From a virus, in IMG/VR virus record IMGVR_UViG_3300013126_000229, positions 1 through 24,771 of that record: 24,771 nt of DNA. One strand, written 5' to 3'. This document shows, piece after piece, positions 13,944 through 20,223 of this stretch. Position 1 is the first letter of the stretch. Every line of letters starts with the position of its first letter. The notes under the pieces are model-generated. The model was not told the DNA's origin. It made no database searches and saw nothing but the letters and a program-made list of their open reading frames with translations. The position numbers and the translations under genes were made by a program.

Positions 13944-14791
13944 TCGACAGCAGATCCGGTCAGATTGCCTTTGAGGGCAGGCGTTGCACGAAGAACCATC
14001 CGTGTCCAATCTGTCGCCATGATTCATGGTGTCTCGTGGATTACGACCGTGGGCTGGCGATATGCCCCCGGACTGAGGGAGGGCGCAAGGTTGGCGATGC
14101 TGGATGGATGCATCCGATCAGGAATGACGCGGAGGCTCCTACCGCGAGTCGATGGCAGCGTCCATCGGAGGAGATTCAGCCTTTGCCCGACGCGGAGAAG
14201 ATGCAATCGAAGTTCATTCGACAGGGTGAATCTCGCATCGGTCTACTTGCGCTCGCGCTTGGTCTGTCTCGCGAATCTCTGATGCGGATTGGAACCGGAT
14301 GGAACGGCAGCGCGTGGACGTTTCCGATGCGGAACCATAACGGCAACATCGTTGGATTTAGAACTCGACTTGAGAACGGACAGAAGCTGGCGATTCGGGG
14401 TTCGCGCGCTGGCTTGTTCATTCCATCGGGTATTGCGAGGGATGACATCATTTGGATTGTTGAGGGACCGTCCGATGTCGCGGCTATGCTCGACATGGGT
14501 TTGAACGCAATTGGTCGGCCATCGTGCCGAGGAAGTGAACTGGAGATACAACGATGGGTGAAGGGTCATCGGGTAGTGATCGTTTCCGACAACGATGGGG
14601 CAGGGATTGGAGGCGCAGAAAGCCTGGAGAGGACGCTGCGTGGGTCGGTGAGCAGCGTGGAAACGATCCTCCCACCGTGGGGGATGAAGGACTCGCGGGA
14701 AGTGGCGAATCACGGTGGCAAGAAAGACGATTGGCTGATACTGATCAGCGATTTAAACGACCGGAGGAATTCCAATGGCCGGCAAGCGTAA
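13931..14791 (+). CDS. Phage DNA primase with zinc-binding and TOPRIM domains
   Basis: 286 residues from a TTG at 13931. The N-terminus holds a zinc site (Cys19, Cys25, Cys28, Cys34, possibly Cys45) of the primase type. Residues about 172-260 are a TOPRIM domain with Glu178-Gly-Pro-Ser-Asp182 and Asp220-Asn-Asp222, the metal-binding acidic residues. It should make RNA primers for lagging-strand synthesis. No DnaB-like helicase domain is fused; the SF2 helicase at 9193 is the only helicase here, so the replicative helicase is host-supplied or outside the window. The start codon is weakly supported. Confidence 0.8.
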   Translation: MFTLIDSRSGQIAFEGRRCTKNHPCPICRHDSWCLVDYDRGLAICPRTEGGRKVGDAGWMHPIRNDAEAPTASRWQRPSEEIQPLPDAEKMQSKFIRQGESRIGLLALALGLSRESLMRIGTGWNGSAWTFPMRNHNGNIVGFRTRLENGQKLAIRGSRAGLFIPSGIARDDIIWIVEGPSDVAAMLDMGLNAIGRPSCRGSELEIQRWVKGHRVVIVSDNDGAGIGGAESLERTLRGSVSSVETILPPWGMKDSREVANHGGKKDDWLILISDLNDRRNSNGRQA

Positions 14792-14802
14792 AACTGACGG
14801 GG

Positions 14803-14997
14803 ATGGAGACTCCGAGGGACTTGGAGTACCTCCATTACATCGCATCGGCGGGGCAGATAGACGAGGTCATCGCCCGGTGCAGGTTCGGGAAAACTTGCGC
14901 CCCAGGAATGTGGGCGTTGATTCACATGGGCCATCCGATCATGGAGAAGCCATCGAAGGACGGTCGCCAATGGATATGGCTCCCGAGTCTAGAGTGA
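14803..14997 (+). CDS. Small unknown protein with uncertain start
   Basis: 64 residues from ATG 14803. The peptide ('METPRDLEYLHYIASAGQIDEVIARCRFGKTCAPGMWALIH') looks coding. However, the strong ribosome site GGAGG at 14763 points to ATG 14775, which is in another frame. Removing one base from the AAAA at 14791-14794 would join that start to this frame. So either the start is weak, or a frameshift (programmed or an assembly error) fuses 14775 to this gene. The frame is open far upstream, but that part is a shadow of the primase. Function unknown. Confidence 0.5.
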   Translation: METPRDLEYLHYIASAGQIDEVIARCRFGKTCAPGMWALIHMGHPIMEKPSKDGRQWIWLPSLE

Positions 14998-15425
14998 AAG
15001 AACTGTGGATGCCACAGAGCGGTTCGGATCTAAGCATCTACAAGCAGATGCTTCGACTCGGCGCGATCAAGCCATATGAGATGCCGCAGGGCATGGAGCG
15101 TCTCGCGCATCATGTCATGGGCATGATGGAGATGGCACAAGCCAGCGGACGAATGCGCGATGCCATCAAGTGCGTCGAGATCCTGCGAATGCTGCAAGCG
15201 GACAATCGTGCGATGGCTGTCGAGATGGACAAGATCGAACGGCTTGACGCTGGCAAGCCTACGACGATCACGGGACAGGTCAGTCCCGAGGTTGCCGATC
15301 GAATCAAGCGCATCGTTTCGACACAGAGATCGCGTTCTGTGCCGGCGAATACGGAGGACACCAATGTCGGAAGCACGAGCGAAGACGGTACTCCGCGCCC
15401 TGATAGCAGCGCAGGACGGGATTGA
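14970..15425 (+). CDS. Helical protein of unknown function
   Basis: 151 residues from ATG 14970 (AAGGACGG upstream). The frame is open from ATG 14775, but the first 65 residues of that reading look like a shadow of the preceding gene. The body is Met-rich and helical ('LRLGAIKPYEMPQGMERLAHHVMGMM', 'MRDAIKCVEILRMLQADNRAM'); the last 35 residues are polar and low-complexity. Not recognised. The motif GAATACGG at 15347 falls in this 3' end and doubles as part of the ribosome site of the next gene. Confidence 0.6.
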   Translation: MDMAPESRVKELWMPQSGSDLSIYKQMLRLGAIKPYEMPQGMERLAHHVMGMMEMAQASGRMRDAIKCVEILRMLQADNRAMAVEMDKIERLDAGKPTTITGQVSPEVADRIKRIVSTQRSRSVPANTEDTNVGSTSEDGTPRPDSSAGRD

Positions 15426-15642
15426 CGCAAACAGGGCCATCAAGCCGGCATTCGTCCGTGTTCTGATGGATGAGATCATCAGGCTGCGTCGGTTATTGCA
15501 GGCTCAGGACAACCGCATCAGGAAACTGGAGGGCAGCGATGGAATGGATCTTCACGGCTCAGGCGGTCCCGAAGGGTCAGCCTCGCGCGAGGGCCGCTTC
15601 GTTCGGGGGCAAGGCGAGGATGTGGACTCCCTCGACGGCTGA
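15364..15642 (+). CDS. Small coiled-coil protein overlapping rusA
   Basis: 92 residues from ATG 15364, with GGAGG 8 nt upstream; it lies inside the 3' end of the preceding gene in another frame. The first 58 residues are a convincing helix-rich protein ('LIAAQDGIDANRAIKPAFVRVLMDEIIRLRRLL'). The last third, which overlaps the RusA gene by 104 nt, is Gly/Ser/Arg-rich and may be unselected read-through. Function unknown; possibly a partner of the resolvase. Confidence 0.55.
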   Translation: MSEARAKTVLRALIAAQDGIDANRAIKPAFVRVLMDEIIRLRRLLQAQDNRIRKLEGSDGMDLHGSGGPEGSASREGRFVRGQGEDVDSLDG

Positions 15643-15976
15643 TGCATTCAAGACTGCCGTGGCCTTAGCAGCTCGCGAGGCCATCCCCCCGGAAGTCACG
15701 CCGATGCGTGGATTGATCTCCGTGCATTGGGTTGCGTATCTGCCGCGCCCAAAGCGCCTGATGGGACGCAAGGCCGGCGCGGGACCGCTCCCGGCGATGT
15801 GCAAGCCTGATCGTGACAACATCGACAAGGCGATCTGCGATGCGCTTGTGGATGCTGGGATCATCGGAGACGATAAGGACATTTGGTCGGGCAGTCAGAA
15901 GAAGTTCTACGCAGAGAAAGACGGCGCACCACGCGCAGAGATCATGGTCTGCTACGCGAATACGGAGAGCGATTGA
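15539..15976 (+). CDS. rusA: RusA-family Holliday junction resolvase
   Basis: 145 residues from ATG 15539 (GGAGG about 9 nt upstream). It has 'PKGQPRARA' at 11-19 and the RusA core Lys-Pro-Asp91-x-Asp93-Asn-Ile-Asp-Lys-x2-x-Asp101-Ala-Leu ... Asp111-Asp112, the acidic metal-binding set. RusA dimers cut four-way junctions, clearing recombination intermediates before packaging. This fits the exonuclease/annealase pair in the same genome. It shares one base with the next gene (TGATG). Confidence 0.88.
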   Translation: MEWIFTAQAVPKGQPRARAASFGGKARMWTPSTADAFKTAVALAAREAIPPEVTPMRGLISVHWVAYLPRPKRLMGRKAGAGPLPAMCKPDRDNIDKAICDALVDAGIIGDDKDIWSGSQKKFYAEKDGAPRAEIMVCYANTESD

Positions 15977-16251
15977 TGGCACGGTTCACAGAGACACTTC
16001 GTCAGGTTCTTGTCCGCTATGCAAAGCCTAGTGCGGTCGAATTGACTCAAAGCGATATTGCGGAGGAGCTCGGTCGCAATCGGGCGACGATTCACTCGCA
16101 TTGCTCCCGGCTGATTACGCTTGGCTATCTGCGCCGTCTATCGCATGGACAGTACGAGATCACACCCGAAGGGCGAGCCGTGCTGGATCGAAAGGGGACG
16201 GCCTCACGAACGATCCGCTGCCCCAGCTGCGGCCACAAGATCATGGCCTGA
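15976..16251 (+). CDS. Winged-helix DNA-binding protein with terminal zinc-like motif
   Basis: 91 residues from ATG 15976, overlapping the RusA stop. Residues about 8-75 read as a MarR/ArsR-like winged helix: 'QSDIAEELGRNRATIHSHCSRLITLGYLRRL' is the HTH, followed by a wing 'HGQYEITPEGRAVL'. The end has Cys-Pro-x-Cys-Gly-His-Lys, a half zinc knuckle. A transcriptional regulator is likely and it is one candidate to bind the palindromes in this window. Its last 48 nt overlap the 3' end of the opposite-strand recombinase gene. GAATACGGAGAG at 15958 lies just before its start. Confidence 0.75.
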   Translation: MARFTETLRQVLVRYAKPSAVELTQSDIAEELGRNRATIHSHCSRLITLGYLRRLSHGQYEITPEGRAVLDRKGTASRTIRCPSCGHKIMA

Positions 16252-16938
16252 CAGGATCCGCCGGATCGTCGTGTGCGCCAAGACTGAGCAGTTCCGGCCA
16301 CGAACGCCCTCTGCCGCCAGCCGCTGCGCGATGAGCCGGAATCCCAAGCCTGTCGCCCGGAGCTCTTGGGCGCGACGGATAGCCGTCTGCTCGTGCGCGT
16401 CGGCCACGAGGATCTTGCGCTCCTTGCCGTCGCAGACTTCCGTACAGGCCACGCGATAGCCGAAGGGGACCACGCCGCCCGTCTTCTCGCCACGGGCGCG
16501 CTTGGCCTTTAACGCCGCCGCTGTGCGCGCACGGATCATGTCCCGTTCGTACTGCGCGAATGCGTCCACGATGACCCGCATGACGCGGGACATGGGATCG
16601 TCGGAATCGGTTCCCTCTCCGGCGGCGGACGCGAGCCTCGCGCCTTTCCTGGCGACCTCAAGATCCACCCATCCGGCCATCATGTAGTCGCGCGCGATCC
16701 GGTCGCGCTTCGCCACAACGAGAATGTCGCCGCGTTCGAGGGCTTCGAGACAGGCGGTCAGCTGTGGACGATCCGCGACGGGGGTTGAACCACTCACCCC
16801 TTCGTCAGCGAATACGGAGACAGATGTCGCGCCTAGCGCACGGGCCTTTGCCTCACAGGCGGCGCGCTGGGCCTCAAGGCCTAGCCCGCTGTGCGCTTGC
16901 TCGTCGGTGGATACCCGAAGATAGATGACCGCGTTCAC
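16204..16938 (-). CDS. Serine site-specific recombinase
   Basis: 244 residues, GTG start at 16938 overlapping the upstream stop (GTGA). The resolvase/invertase catalytic domain opens 'YLRVSTDEQ' with nucleophile Ser10, continues with 'FADEGVSGSTPVADRPQL', 'VVAKRDRIARD' (catalytic Arg residues), and the long E-helix 'VMRVIVDAFAQYERDMIRART'. The C-terminal half ('GGVVPFGYRV', 'IRRAQELRATGLGFRLIAQRLAAEGV') is a short Recombinase-type DNA-binding region. It is larger than Tn3 resolvase but far shorter than phiC31-type integrases (about 500-600 aa), so it could resolve, invert or integrate. No attP core could be identified near it. It is the last gene of the minus-strand operon. Confidence 0.9.
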   Translation of the reverse strand: MNAVIYLRVSTDEQAHSGLGLEAQRAACEAKARALGATSVSVFADEGVSGSTPVADRPQLTACLEALERGDILVVAKRDRIARDYMMAGWVDLEVARKGARLASAAGEGTDSDDPMSRVMRVIVDAFAQYERDMIRARTAAALKAKRARGEKTGGVVPFGYRVACTEVCDGKERKILVADAHEQTAIRRAQELRATGLGFRLIAQRLAAEGVRGRNCSVLAHTTIRRILSGHDLVAAAGAADRS

Positions 16939-17237
16939 GCTCCACCGTCCTTCAAGTAATTCCCGAGGAGATCGACCCGGTCAAGGCTCTTGAAGAGAGG
17001 GTGCGCCTTCTGATCGGCGCACCACTCATCGAATGGCGTGGAATCGCCATCCGACTGCGCGATGCCGACGTATACATATCCATCATCGTCTTCATATAAG
17101 GCGTAGAAGTTGCCTCCAACATCGCCCGGGATGCGCTTCATTCGCACCACATCCCCTGCGGTGTTGATGATGTCGTGCATGATGTTGAAACGAACCCTAG
17201 GGTCGATCATCATAAAGCAATCCTTCAGCCCGCTCAT
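16935..17237 (-). CDS. Unknown 100-aa protein of the minus-strand operon
   Basis: 100 residues from ATG 17237, chosen over an upstream in-frame start because it makes the 4-nt ATGA overlap used by its neighbours. Sequence features are 'MIDPRVRFNIMHDIINTAGDVVRMKRIPGDVGGNFYAL', an acidic 'YEDDDGYVYVGIAQSDGD' and a C-terminal 'DRVDLLGNYLKDGGA'. A small alpha/beta fold is plausible. Not recognised. Directly upstream of and coupled to the recombinase. Confidence 0.65.
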   Translation of the reverse strand: MSGLKDCFMMIDPRVRFNIMHDIINTAGDVVRMKRIPGDVGGNFYALYEDDDGYVYVGIAQSDGDSTPFDEWCADQKAHPLFKSLDRVDLLGNYLKDGGA

Positions 17238-17509
17238 GCTTCCTCCCTGCGAATACGGACAGGGGACTTCATGCGAGCCTCCTCCGCGTCGAGAATGTCC
17301 ACCAGGGCGTGATACACACCGCACCCGACCTGCTGAACGCGACCGTTACTCCAATGGGTGATGGTTGCGATGCAGGCGATGCCGTTCGCTTCGGCTTGCT
17401 TCCCAAGCCAGTTCCACGTTCTACCCAACTTGAGAATTCTAGCGTCGATTCCCTCGCGGACGCTGGCGTTGTATCGGTCCAGCTGCTTGCGATTCTGCTT
17501 GCGGTTCAC
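17234..17509 (-). CDS. Probable XRE/Cro-type DNA-binding protein
   Basis: 91 residues, GTG start at 17509 (GTGA overlap; AAAGGAAAG upstream). After a basic, Asn/Gln-rich N-terminus, residues about 24-72 fit a Cro/C1-like five-helix fold: 'ARILKLGRTWNWLGKQAEANGI', a recognition-like 'ATITHWSNGRVQQV', then 'YHALVDILDAEEARM'. This is the only likely regulator in the minus-strand operon, so it is a candidate repressor for the GAATACGG or ATCGCAA palindromes. The fit is by eye and the HTH is not canonical. Confidence 0.55.
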   Translation of the reverse strand: MNRKQNRKQLDRYNASVREGIDARILKLGRTWNWLGKQAEANGIACIATITHWSNGRVQQVGCGVYHALVDILDAEEARMKSPVRIRREEA

Positions 17510-17739
17510 TTGTTCTTTCCTTTCAGCTCTGCGTTGAAATGATGTGCGCTCAGGCGAACGGCACGTTCAAAGTCGATACCTGCCAGCAGGCAGGCATGGC
17601 GCATATCGGACAATGTGTCGGTCAGATGTTCGGCTGCAACGTCGATATTGCCTTCCTTGGCATTGCGTCGGAATCCCTCAGAGTACTGTTCAACGCATTG
17701 CAGCGCGACGTCGAGACTGTCGTAGATTTCGTCTTTCAT
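17506..17739 (-). CDS. Small acidic helical protein
   Basis: 77 residues from ATG 17739 (ATGA overlap). Almost entirely helical and acidic ('LDVALQCVEQYSEGFRRNAKEGNIDVAAEHLTDTLSDM'), ending in Lys-Gly-Lys-Asn-Lys. Not recognised. Tightly coupled to the probable XRE-type gene that follows. Confidence 0.6.
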   Translation of the reverse strand: MKDEIYDSLDVALQCVEQYSEGFRRNAKEGNIDVAAEHLTDTLSDMRHACLLAGIDFERAVRLSAHHFNAELKGKNK

Positions 17740-18074
17740 CGTGTGGCTCCCGCGAACTCAATCGCGATGGAATTGCGAACGTCAACTTGGCGAAGGTTAA
17801 TGTCTCCAACCCTGATCGGGTACATAAACTTGAGATCGTGAATACGGATATCCACGACCCAGCCGCTCACCACACCCTGGTGATCAATCGCGATGGCGGT
17901 CACGCACCGCATGAGATCGTTATCGAAGTCACTGGGAAGCACAGAACCGCCTTTCGCGCTCTCGTTAAAGAGAACGTAGACGGACTGCCCTTCGGGAATG
18001 ATCATGCCATCGTCGATGAATCCCTTGGTAAGGCGCGCGATAGCAACGGTGCGACTATTCAAATCTTGGCTCAT
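17736..18074 (-). CDS. Unknown beta-rich protein
   Basis: 112 residues from ATG 18074, with AGGAG 7 nt upstream on the minus strand; an in-frame start at 18200 would run through a hairpin-rich leader and is less likely. Alternating Val/Ile/Asp segments suggest beta strands ('VYVLFNESAKGGSVL', 'VVSGWVVDIRIHDLKFMYPI'). The near-palindrome GAATACGGTCCGTTTC (18087-18102) lies directly upstream of its ribosome site, so its translation or transcription may be controlled separately. Function unknown. Confidence 0.65.
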   Translation of the reverse strand: MSQDLNSRTVAIARLTKGFIDDGMIIPEGQSVYVLFNESAKGGSVLPSDFDNDLMRCVTAIAIDHQGVVSGWVVDIRIHDLKFMYPIRVGDINLRQVDVRNSIAIEFAGATR

Positions 18075-18086
18075 TGTGTGACTCCT

Positions 18087-18148
18087 GAATACGGTCCGTT
18101 TCGATGGGGCGACGATCGCCCGATTCGCTCCCCCGTCGCATGGGGGAG
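18087..18148 (-). promoter_or_regulatory. Leader with hairpins and a GAATACGG near-palindrome
   Basis: This is the only sizeable gap inside the minus operon. It holds GAATACGGTCCGTTTC (18087-18102), a 6-bp hairpin GGGCGA/TCGCCC (18107-18121) and an 8-bp hairpin GCTCCCCC/GGGGGAGC (centre about 18138). No T-run follows on either strand, so these are not terminators; a regulatory leader for the gene starting at 18074 is likely. No clear -35/-10 was found here. Confidence 0.45.
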
Positions 18149-18166
18149 CTGTCGGAGGATCGGCGA

Positions 18167-18394
18167 TCATGCGCGCCAAGTGAGGCTGTCGAGGCCGCAC
18201 GAACGCGCGCAGGCGTCTTCATAGGCGAGGTCAAGCGCATCTGGGCGCTGCGAGTCGCGCCATTCCGCTATACGCTGCGAGCAGGCGGTCAGGACGCGCC
18301 GCGTCGTGCCGCACCAAAGAATGTCGCGGCCTCGGTGAATGGTCGTGCCGTCGATGGCAACGCCGGGGTATCGGGCTTGGATGATGCGAGTCAT
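18167..18394 (-). CDS. Small unknown protein of the minus-strand operon
   Basis: 75 residues from ATG 18394 (ATGA overlap with the upstream gene). The opening 'MTRIIQARYPGVAIDGTTIHRGRDILWCG' followed by a helical, Cys-containing C-terminus ('LAYEDACARSCG') vaguely recalls small phage proteins with a Tyr-Pro-Gly motif and a possible metal site. Not firmly recognised. Function unknown. Confidence 0.55.
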   Translation of the reverse strand: MTRIIQARYPGVAIDGTTIHRGRDILWCGTTRRVLTACSQRIAEWRDSQRPDALDLAYEDACARSCGLDSLTWRA

Positions 18395-18600
18395 CGTGCC
18401 ATCCTCCGATTGTAGATCGGCTGGCGCTCCATGATCGGCGTTCGATCAATAAGCACCGCAACGCGATCCAGTAAAAGGCCATACGCTCCCCGGGGGCGGA
18501 TGCCCCGGCCTCCGCGCGAGATCATGCCGTGCAAACCCGCTCGGTCCACGATGTACGTTTCAAGCTGAAAAAGTCGTTCAGCGGATCGAATGCGCTTCAC
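18391..18600 (-). CDS. Small basic unknown protein
   Basis: 69 residues from a GTG at 18600, which overlaps the upstream TGA (GTGA); a longer reading from 18630 is possible but breaks the operon pattern. Basic, with 'LFQLETYIVDRAGLHGMISRGGRGIRPRGAYGLLLDRVAVLID'. Not recognised. Overlaps the next gene by 4 nt. Confidence 0.5.
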   Translation of the reverse strand: MKRIRSAERLFQLETYIVDRAGLHGMISRGGRGIRPRGAYGLLLDRVAVLIDRTPIMERQPIYNRRMAR

Positions 18601-19232
18601 GCTGCACCCCCTTCCATCGATTCCCCCCAAGCTTCCATCGCAGTCGCGCGCTCGGCGCGCGCGCTCGCCGCAGCGCGCTTATACGAATCGCATTGCAAAA
18701 GCCACATCGCATACTCTCCAGCGTATGGCATCGCGCCAGCAACGCCTGCCGCCCGGCGCTTGCGCCCGTTTGCTTCGACCATCGGTGAGGACTTGAACGT
18801 GCAACGTGCAGCGCGCGCGCAGGCCTTCGCGTTCAAGTCTGCGATCCACTCGCAAGCTGCGGCCTTCGCTGCGGCCTTCGCCGCGTCAAGAACCGGATGC
18901 CAGCCATCGCGAATGCATTCGGCTTCGACCGCGACCATCACCGTGACGTGTTCGCGATTGTGGCGAAATGTCGCCCACAGCGATCCGTCACCGTGGAAAA
19001 GCAGACCGCACCGCTGTCTGCGATCCTGCGACTGATACCAGCCATCGGCAGCGAGATCGCGAGCGCGAGCCATTAGCGCGCGCTCCAGCTGCTTGCGATA
19101 CTTGTCAGAGACTTTCCAGGCAACGCGCGAAATGATCGCAAGATCGTGCGGAATGAAGTCCTCGCAATGCGGGAACTCGCGATTCAGAGTCTCCAGCGTC
19201 TCAGTCTCAAACGGGTCGATACCAATCAGCAT
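18597..19232 (-). CDS. Unknown 211-aa protein, first gene of the minus-strand operon
   Basis: 211 residues from ATG 19232, with AAGG about 11 nt upstream. Residues 1-60 are acidic ('FETETLETLNREFPHCEDFIPHDLAIISRVAW'); the middle carries 'LLFHGDGSLWATFRHNREHVTVMVAVEAECIRDGWHPVL'; residues about 115-145 are a strongly Ala-rich helix. No known domain was recognised. It is the first gene downstream of the divergent control region and of the minus-strand promoter at 19273-19300, so it is expressed first. Candidate immunity or establishment protein by position only. Confidence 0.65.
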   Translation of the reverse strand: MLIGIDPFETETLETLNREFPHCEDFIPHDLAIISRVAWKVSDKYRKQLERALMARARDLAADGWYQSQDRRQRCGLLFHGDGSLWATFRHNREHVTVMVAVEAECIRDGWHPVLDAAKAAAKAAACEWIADLNAKACARAARCTFKSSPMVEANGRKRRAAGVAGAMPYAGEYAMWLLQCDSYKRAAASARAERATAMEAWGESMEGGAA

Positions 19233-19272
19233 GATGTTTCTGCCTTTCTGCGGCGTTCACCGCGATAGTGGG

Positions 19273-19300
19273 ATACTAGCGTGTGTATCGGCGAAGTCAA
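19273..19300 (-). promoter_or_regulatory. Sigma70-type promoter for the minus-strand operon
   Basis: On the minus strand TTGACT (plus 19295-19300) is followed after 16 bp by TAGTAT (plus 19273-19278). The RNA would start near 19266 and reach the ATG at 19232 after a short leader. The palindrome at 19325-19343 lies about 25 bp upstream of the -35, a position suited to an activator or to looping. Confidence 0.6.
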
Positions 19301-19324
19301 GCCCCCGACTACAATATTTCCCTA

Positions 19325-19343
19325 CGAATACGGTCCGTATTCG
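19325..19343. promoter_or_regulatory. 19-bp palindrome CGAATACGG-T-CCGTATTCG
   Basis: Perfect 9-bp arms around one T. A near copy lies at 18087-18102 and the half-site GAATACGG recurs five more times between 15347 and 17847. The symmetry and its place upstream of the minus-strand promoter suggest a dimeric regulator site. Confidence 0.6.
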
Positions 19344-19372
19344 CGTATGTGTGCGCGAGAGCGGGGTTTGCG

Positions 19373-19392
19373 ATCGAAAGAAAATTTGCGAT
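19373..19392. promoter_or_regulatory. Palindromic operator, site 2
   Basis: ATCGAAAGAAAATTTGCGAT, one mismatch from site 1 (5905), including the same A/T-rich centre and the following TTG. A second TTTGCGAT lies 18 bp upstream (19367-19374), giving a direct repeat. It sits between the divergent operons. Confidence 0.6.
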
Positions 19393-19544
19393 TGGCTTGC
19401 GCGGAATCCCCCCCGCGTTGCGTCAAGCTTGCGGAGGCGCGGCCCCGGTTCCCCAAGATCTACGCGGCCCCGTGCCGCTTCCGCAGTCATCATCGGCGCA
19501 CATAAGCACCCGCGAGCCTTTGAGGCGGCGTTCCAGCGCCCCAG

Positions 19545-19618
19545 GCTGCGGCCCCGCGCGCGAATCTTGGCCGGCGGCCTGGCCGAGCTGCGGCCCCGCG
19601 CCCGAATCCTGGCCGGCG
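19545..19618. repeat. Two imperfect 32-bp direct repeats, 42-bp period
   Basis: GCTGCGGCCCCGCGC...GGCCGGCG occurs at 19545-19576 and 19587-19618 with two mismatches, separated by 10 bp. GGCCGGCGCGC recurs again at 19638. Iterons, an attachment site or a duplication remnant are possible. Confidence 0.6.
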
Positions 19619-19773
19619 CGCGTTCGGTGCCTGTTAGGGCCGGCGCGCACCGAACGGAACCCGAACAAAAAACCTCGACAATCTCGCGAAAAAACTCGCG
19701 AACGGTTCCACCTTCACCCGATATAGCAGTACAATCCTAGCGCGGGAAACAACCCGCAGAAAGTAGGTAAACT

Positions 19774-20106
19774 ATGCTAGACCGATTCACTACACCAGAG
19801 ATTCTCGCGAATGAAACGGGGGAAGACGCGCGCGATATTCGCGAATCGATCGGGTGCCCGAACGTCGGTAGTATCGTATGGGTTTCGGATTCCGGAGAGG
19901 CCCGATATATTCCGAGACTTGCGCGTCTCTACTCCGAAATGCTCGACTTGGTCGAAGCGGACCGCGCGGGAGAGGAGGGCGACTACCGATCCGCGCGATA
20001 TTCCGCGCTCGATTCTATCGTAGAGATGGAATCGATCGGAGTGTGCGAAGAATATACTAAAGCGTTCCGAGAGATTCTCGCGAAGATCGAGCGGGGGGAA
20101 GCATGA
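19774..20106 (+). CDS. Unknown acidic protein, first gene of a GCGC-rich cassette
   Basis: 110 residues, ATG 19774 preceded by a modest AGG and a 5-bp hairpin GCGGG/CCCGC (19742-19757). Acidic; N-terminus 'FTTPEILANETGEDARDIRESIG' could be a short HTH-like or helical start, followed by 'VWVSDSGEARYIPRLARLYSEMLDLVEADRAG'. Not recognised. From here to 21219 the DNA is markedly richer in CGCG/GCGC than the rest. The stop overlaps the next ATG by 4 nt. Confidence 0.6.
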   Translation: MLDRFTTPEILANETGEDARDIRESIGCPNVGSIVWVSDSGEARYIPRLARLYSEMLDLVEADRAGEEGDYRSARYSALDSIVEMESIGVCEEYTKAFREILAKIERGEA

Positions 20107-20219
20107 AACGTCGCACCTTTCGTGACGCGCAACGCGAACGGGAAACCGTATCGGCGCTCGCCTTCGCGATTCTCATTCTCGCGACCCTGGCAACCCTCGC
20201 CACCATCGCAGGATTCTAA
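20103..20219 (+). CDS. 38-aa single-pass membrane peptide
   Basis: ATG 20103 overlaps the upstream stop (ATGA) and the ORF ends TAA at 20217-20219, 4 nt before the next ATG. The N-terminal 16 residues are basic and charged (many Arg); residues about 17-37 are one hydrophobic helix of Ala, Leu, Ile and Thr. The overlap and near-contiguity with both neighbours favour a real gene. Function unknown. Confidence 0.5.
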   Translation: MKRRTFRDAQRERETVSALAFAILILATLATLATIAGF

Positions 20220-20223
20220 ACCG

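Larger units (their letters stand above)
19233..19773. other. Divergent, repeat-rich control region (no convincing gene)
   Basis: About 540 bp between divergent operons. Contents from left to right: a minus-strand promoter (19273-19300), a 19-bp palindrome (19325-19343), a copy of the ATCGCAA/TTGCGAT palindrome (19373-19392), a 32-bp sequence repeated at a 42-bp period (19545-19576 and 19587-19618, 30 of 32 identical), an inverted repeat CGTTCGGTGC/GCACCGAACG (19621-19630, 19647-19656), a doubled CTCGCGAA (19683-19702), and a weak plus-strand -10 TACAAT (19730-19735) with no good -35. Open frames across it are GC-skew artefacts. It could hold an origin or attachment site; neither is proven. 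Confidence 0.6.

Noticed and set aside
14554-14802. N-terminal extension of the gene at 14803
   Set aside because: The residues are a shadow of the primase TOPRIM region in another frame.
16204-16938. attP core beside the serine recombinase
   Set aside because: Both flanks of the gene are coding and no imperfect inverted repeat with a central dinucleotide stood out; cannot be called without an integrated copy.
19423-19668. Minus-strand open frame in the repeat region
   Set aside because: Gly/Arg/Pro composition follows from the GC-rich direct repeats; no ribosome site or protein-like pattern.
19093-19740. Long plus-strand open frame across the divergent region
   Set aside because: Arg/Pro-rich low-complexity product, antisense to a good gene for part of its length, no ribosome site; an artefact of GC-rich DNA.
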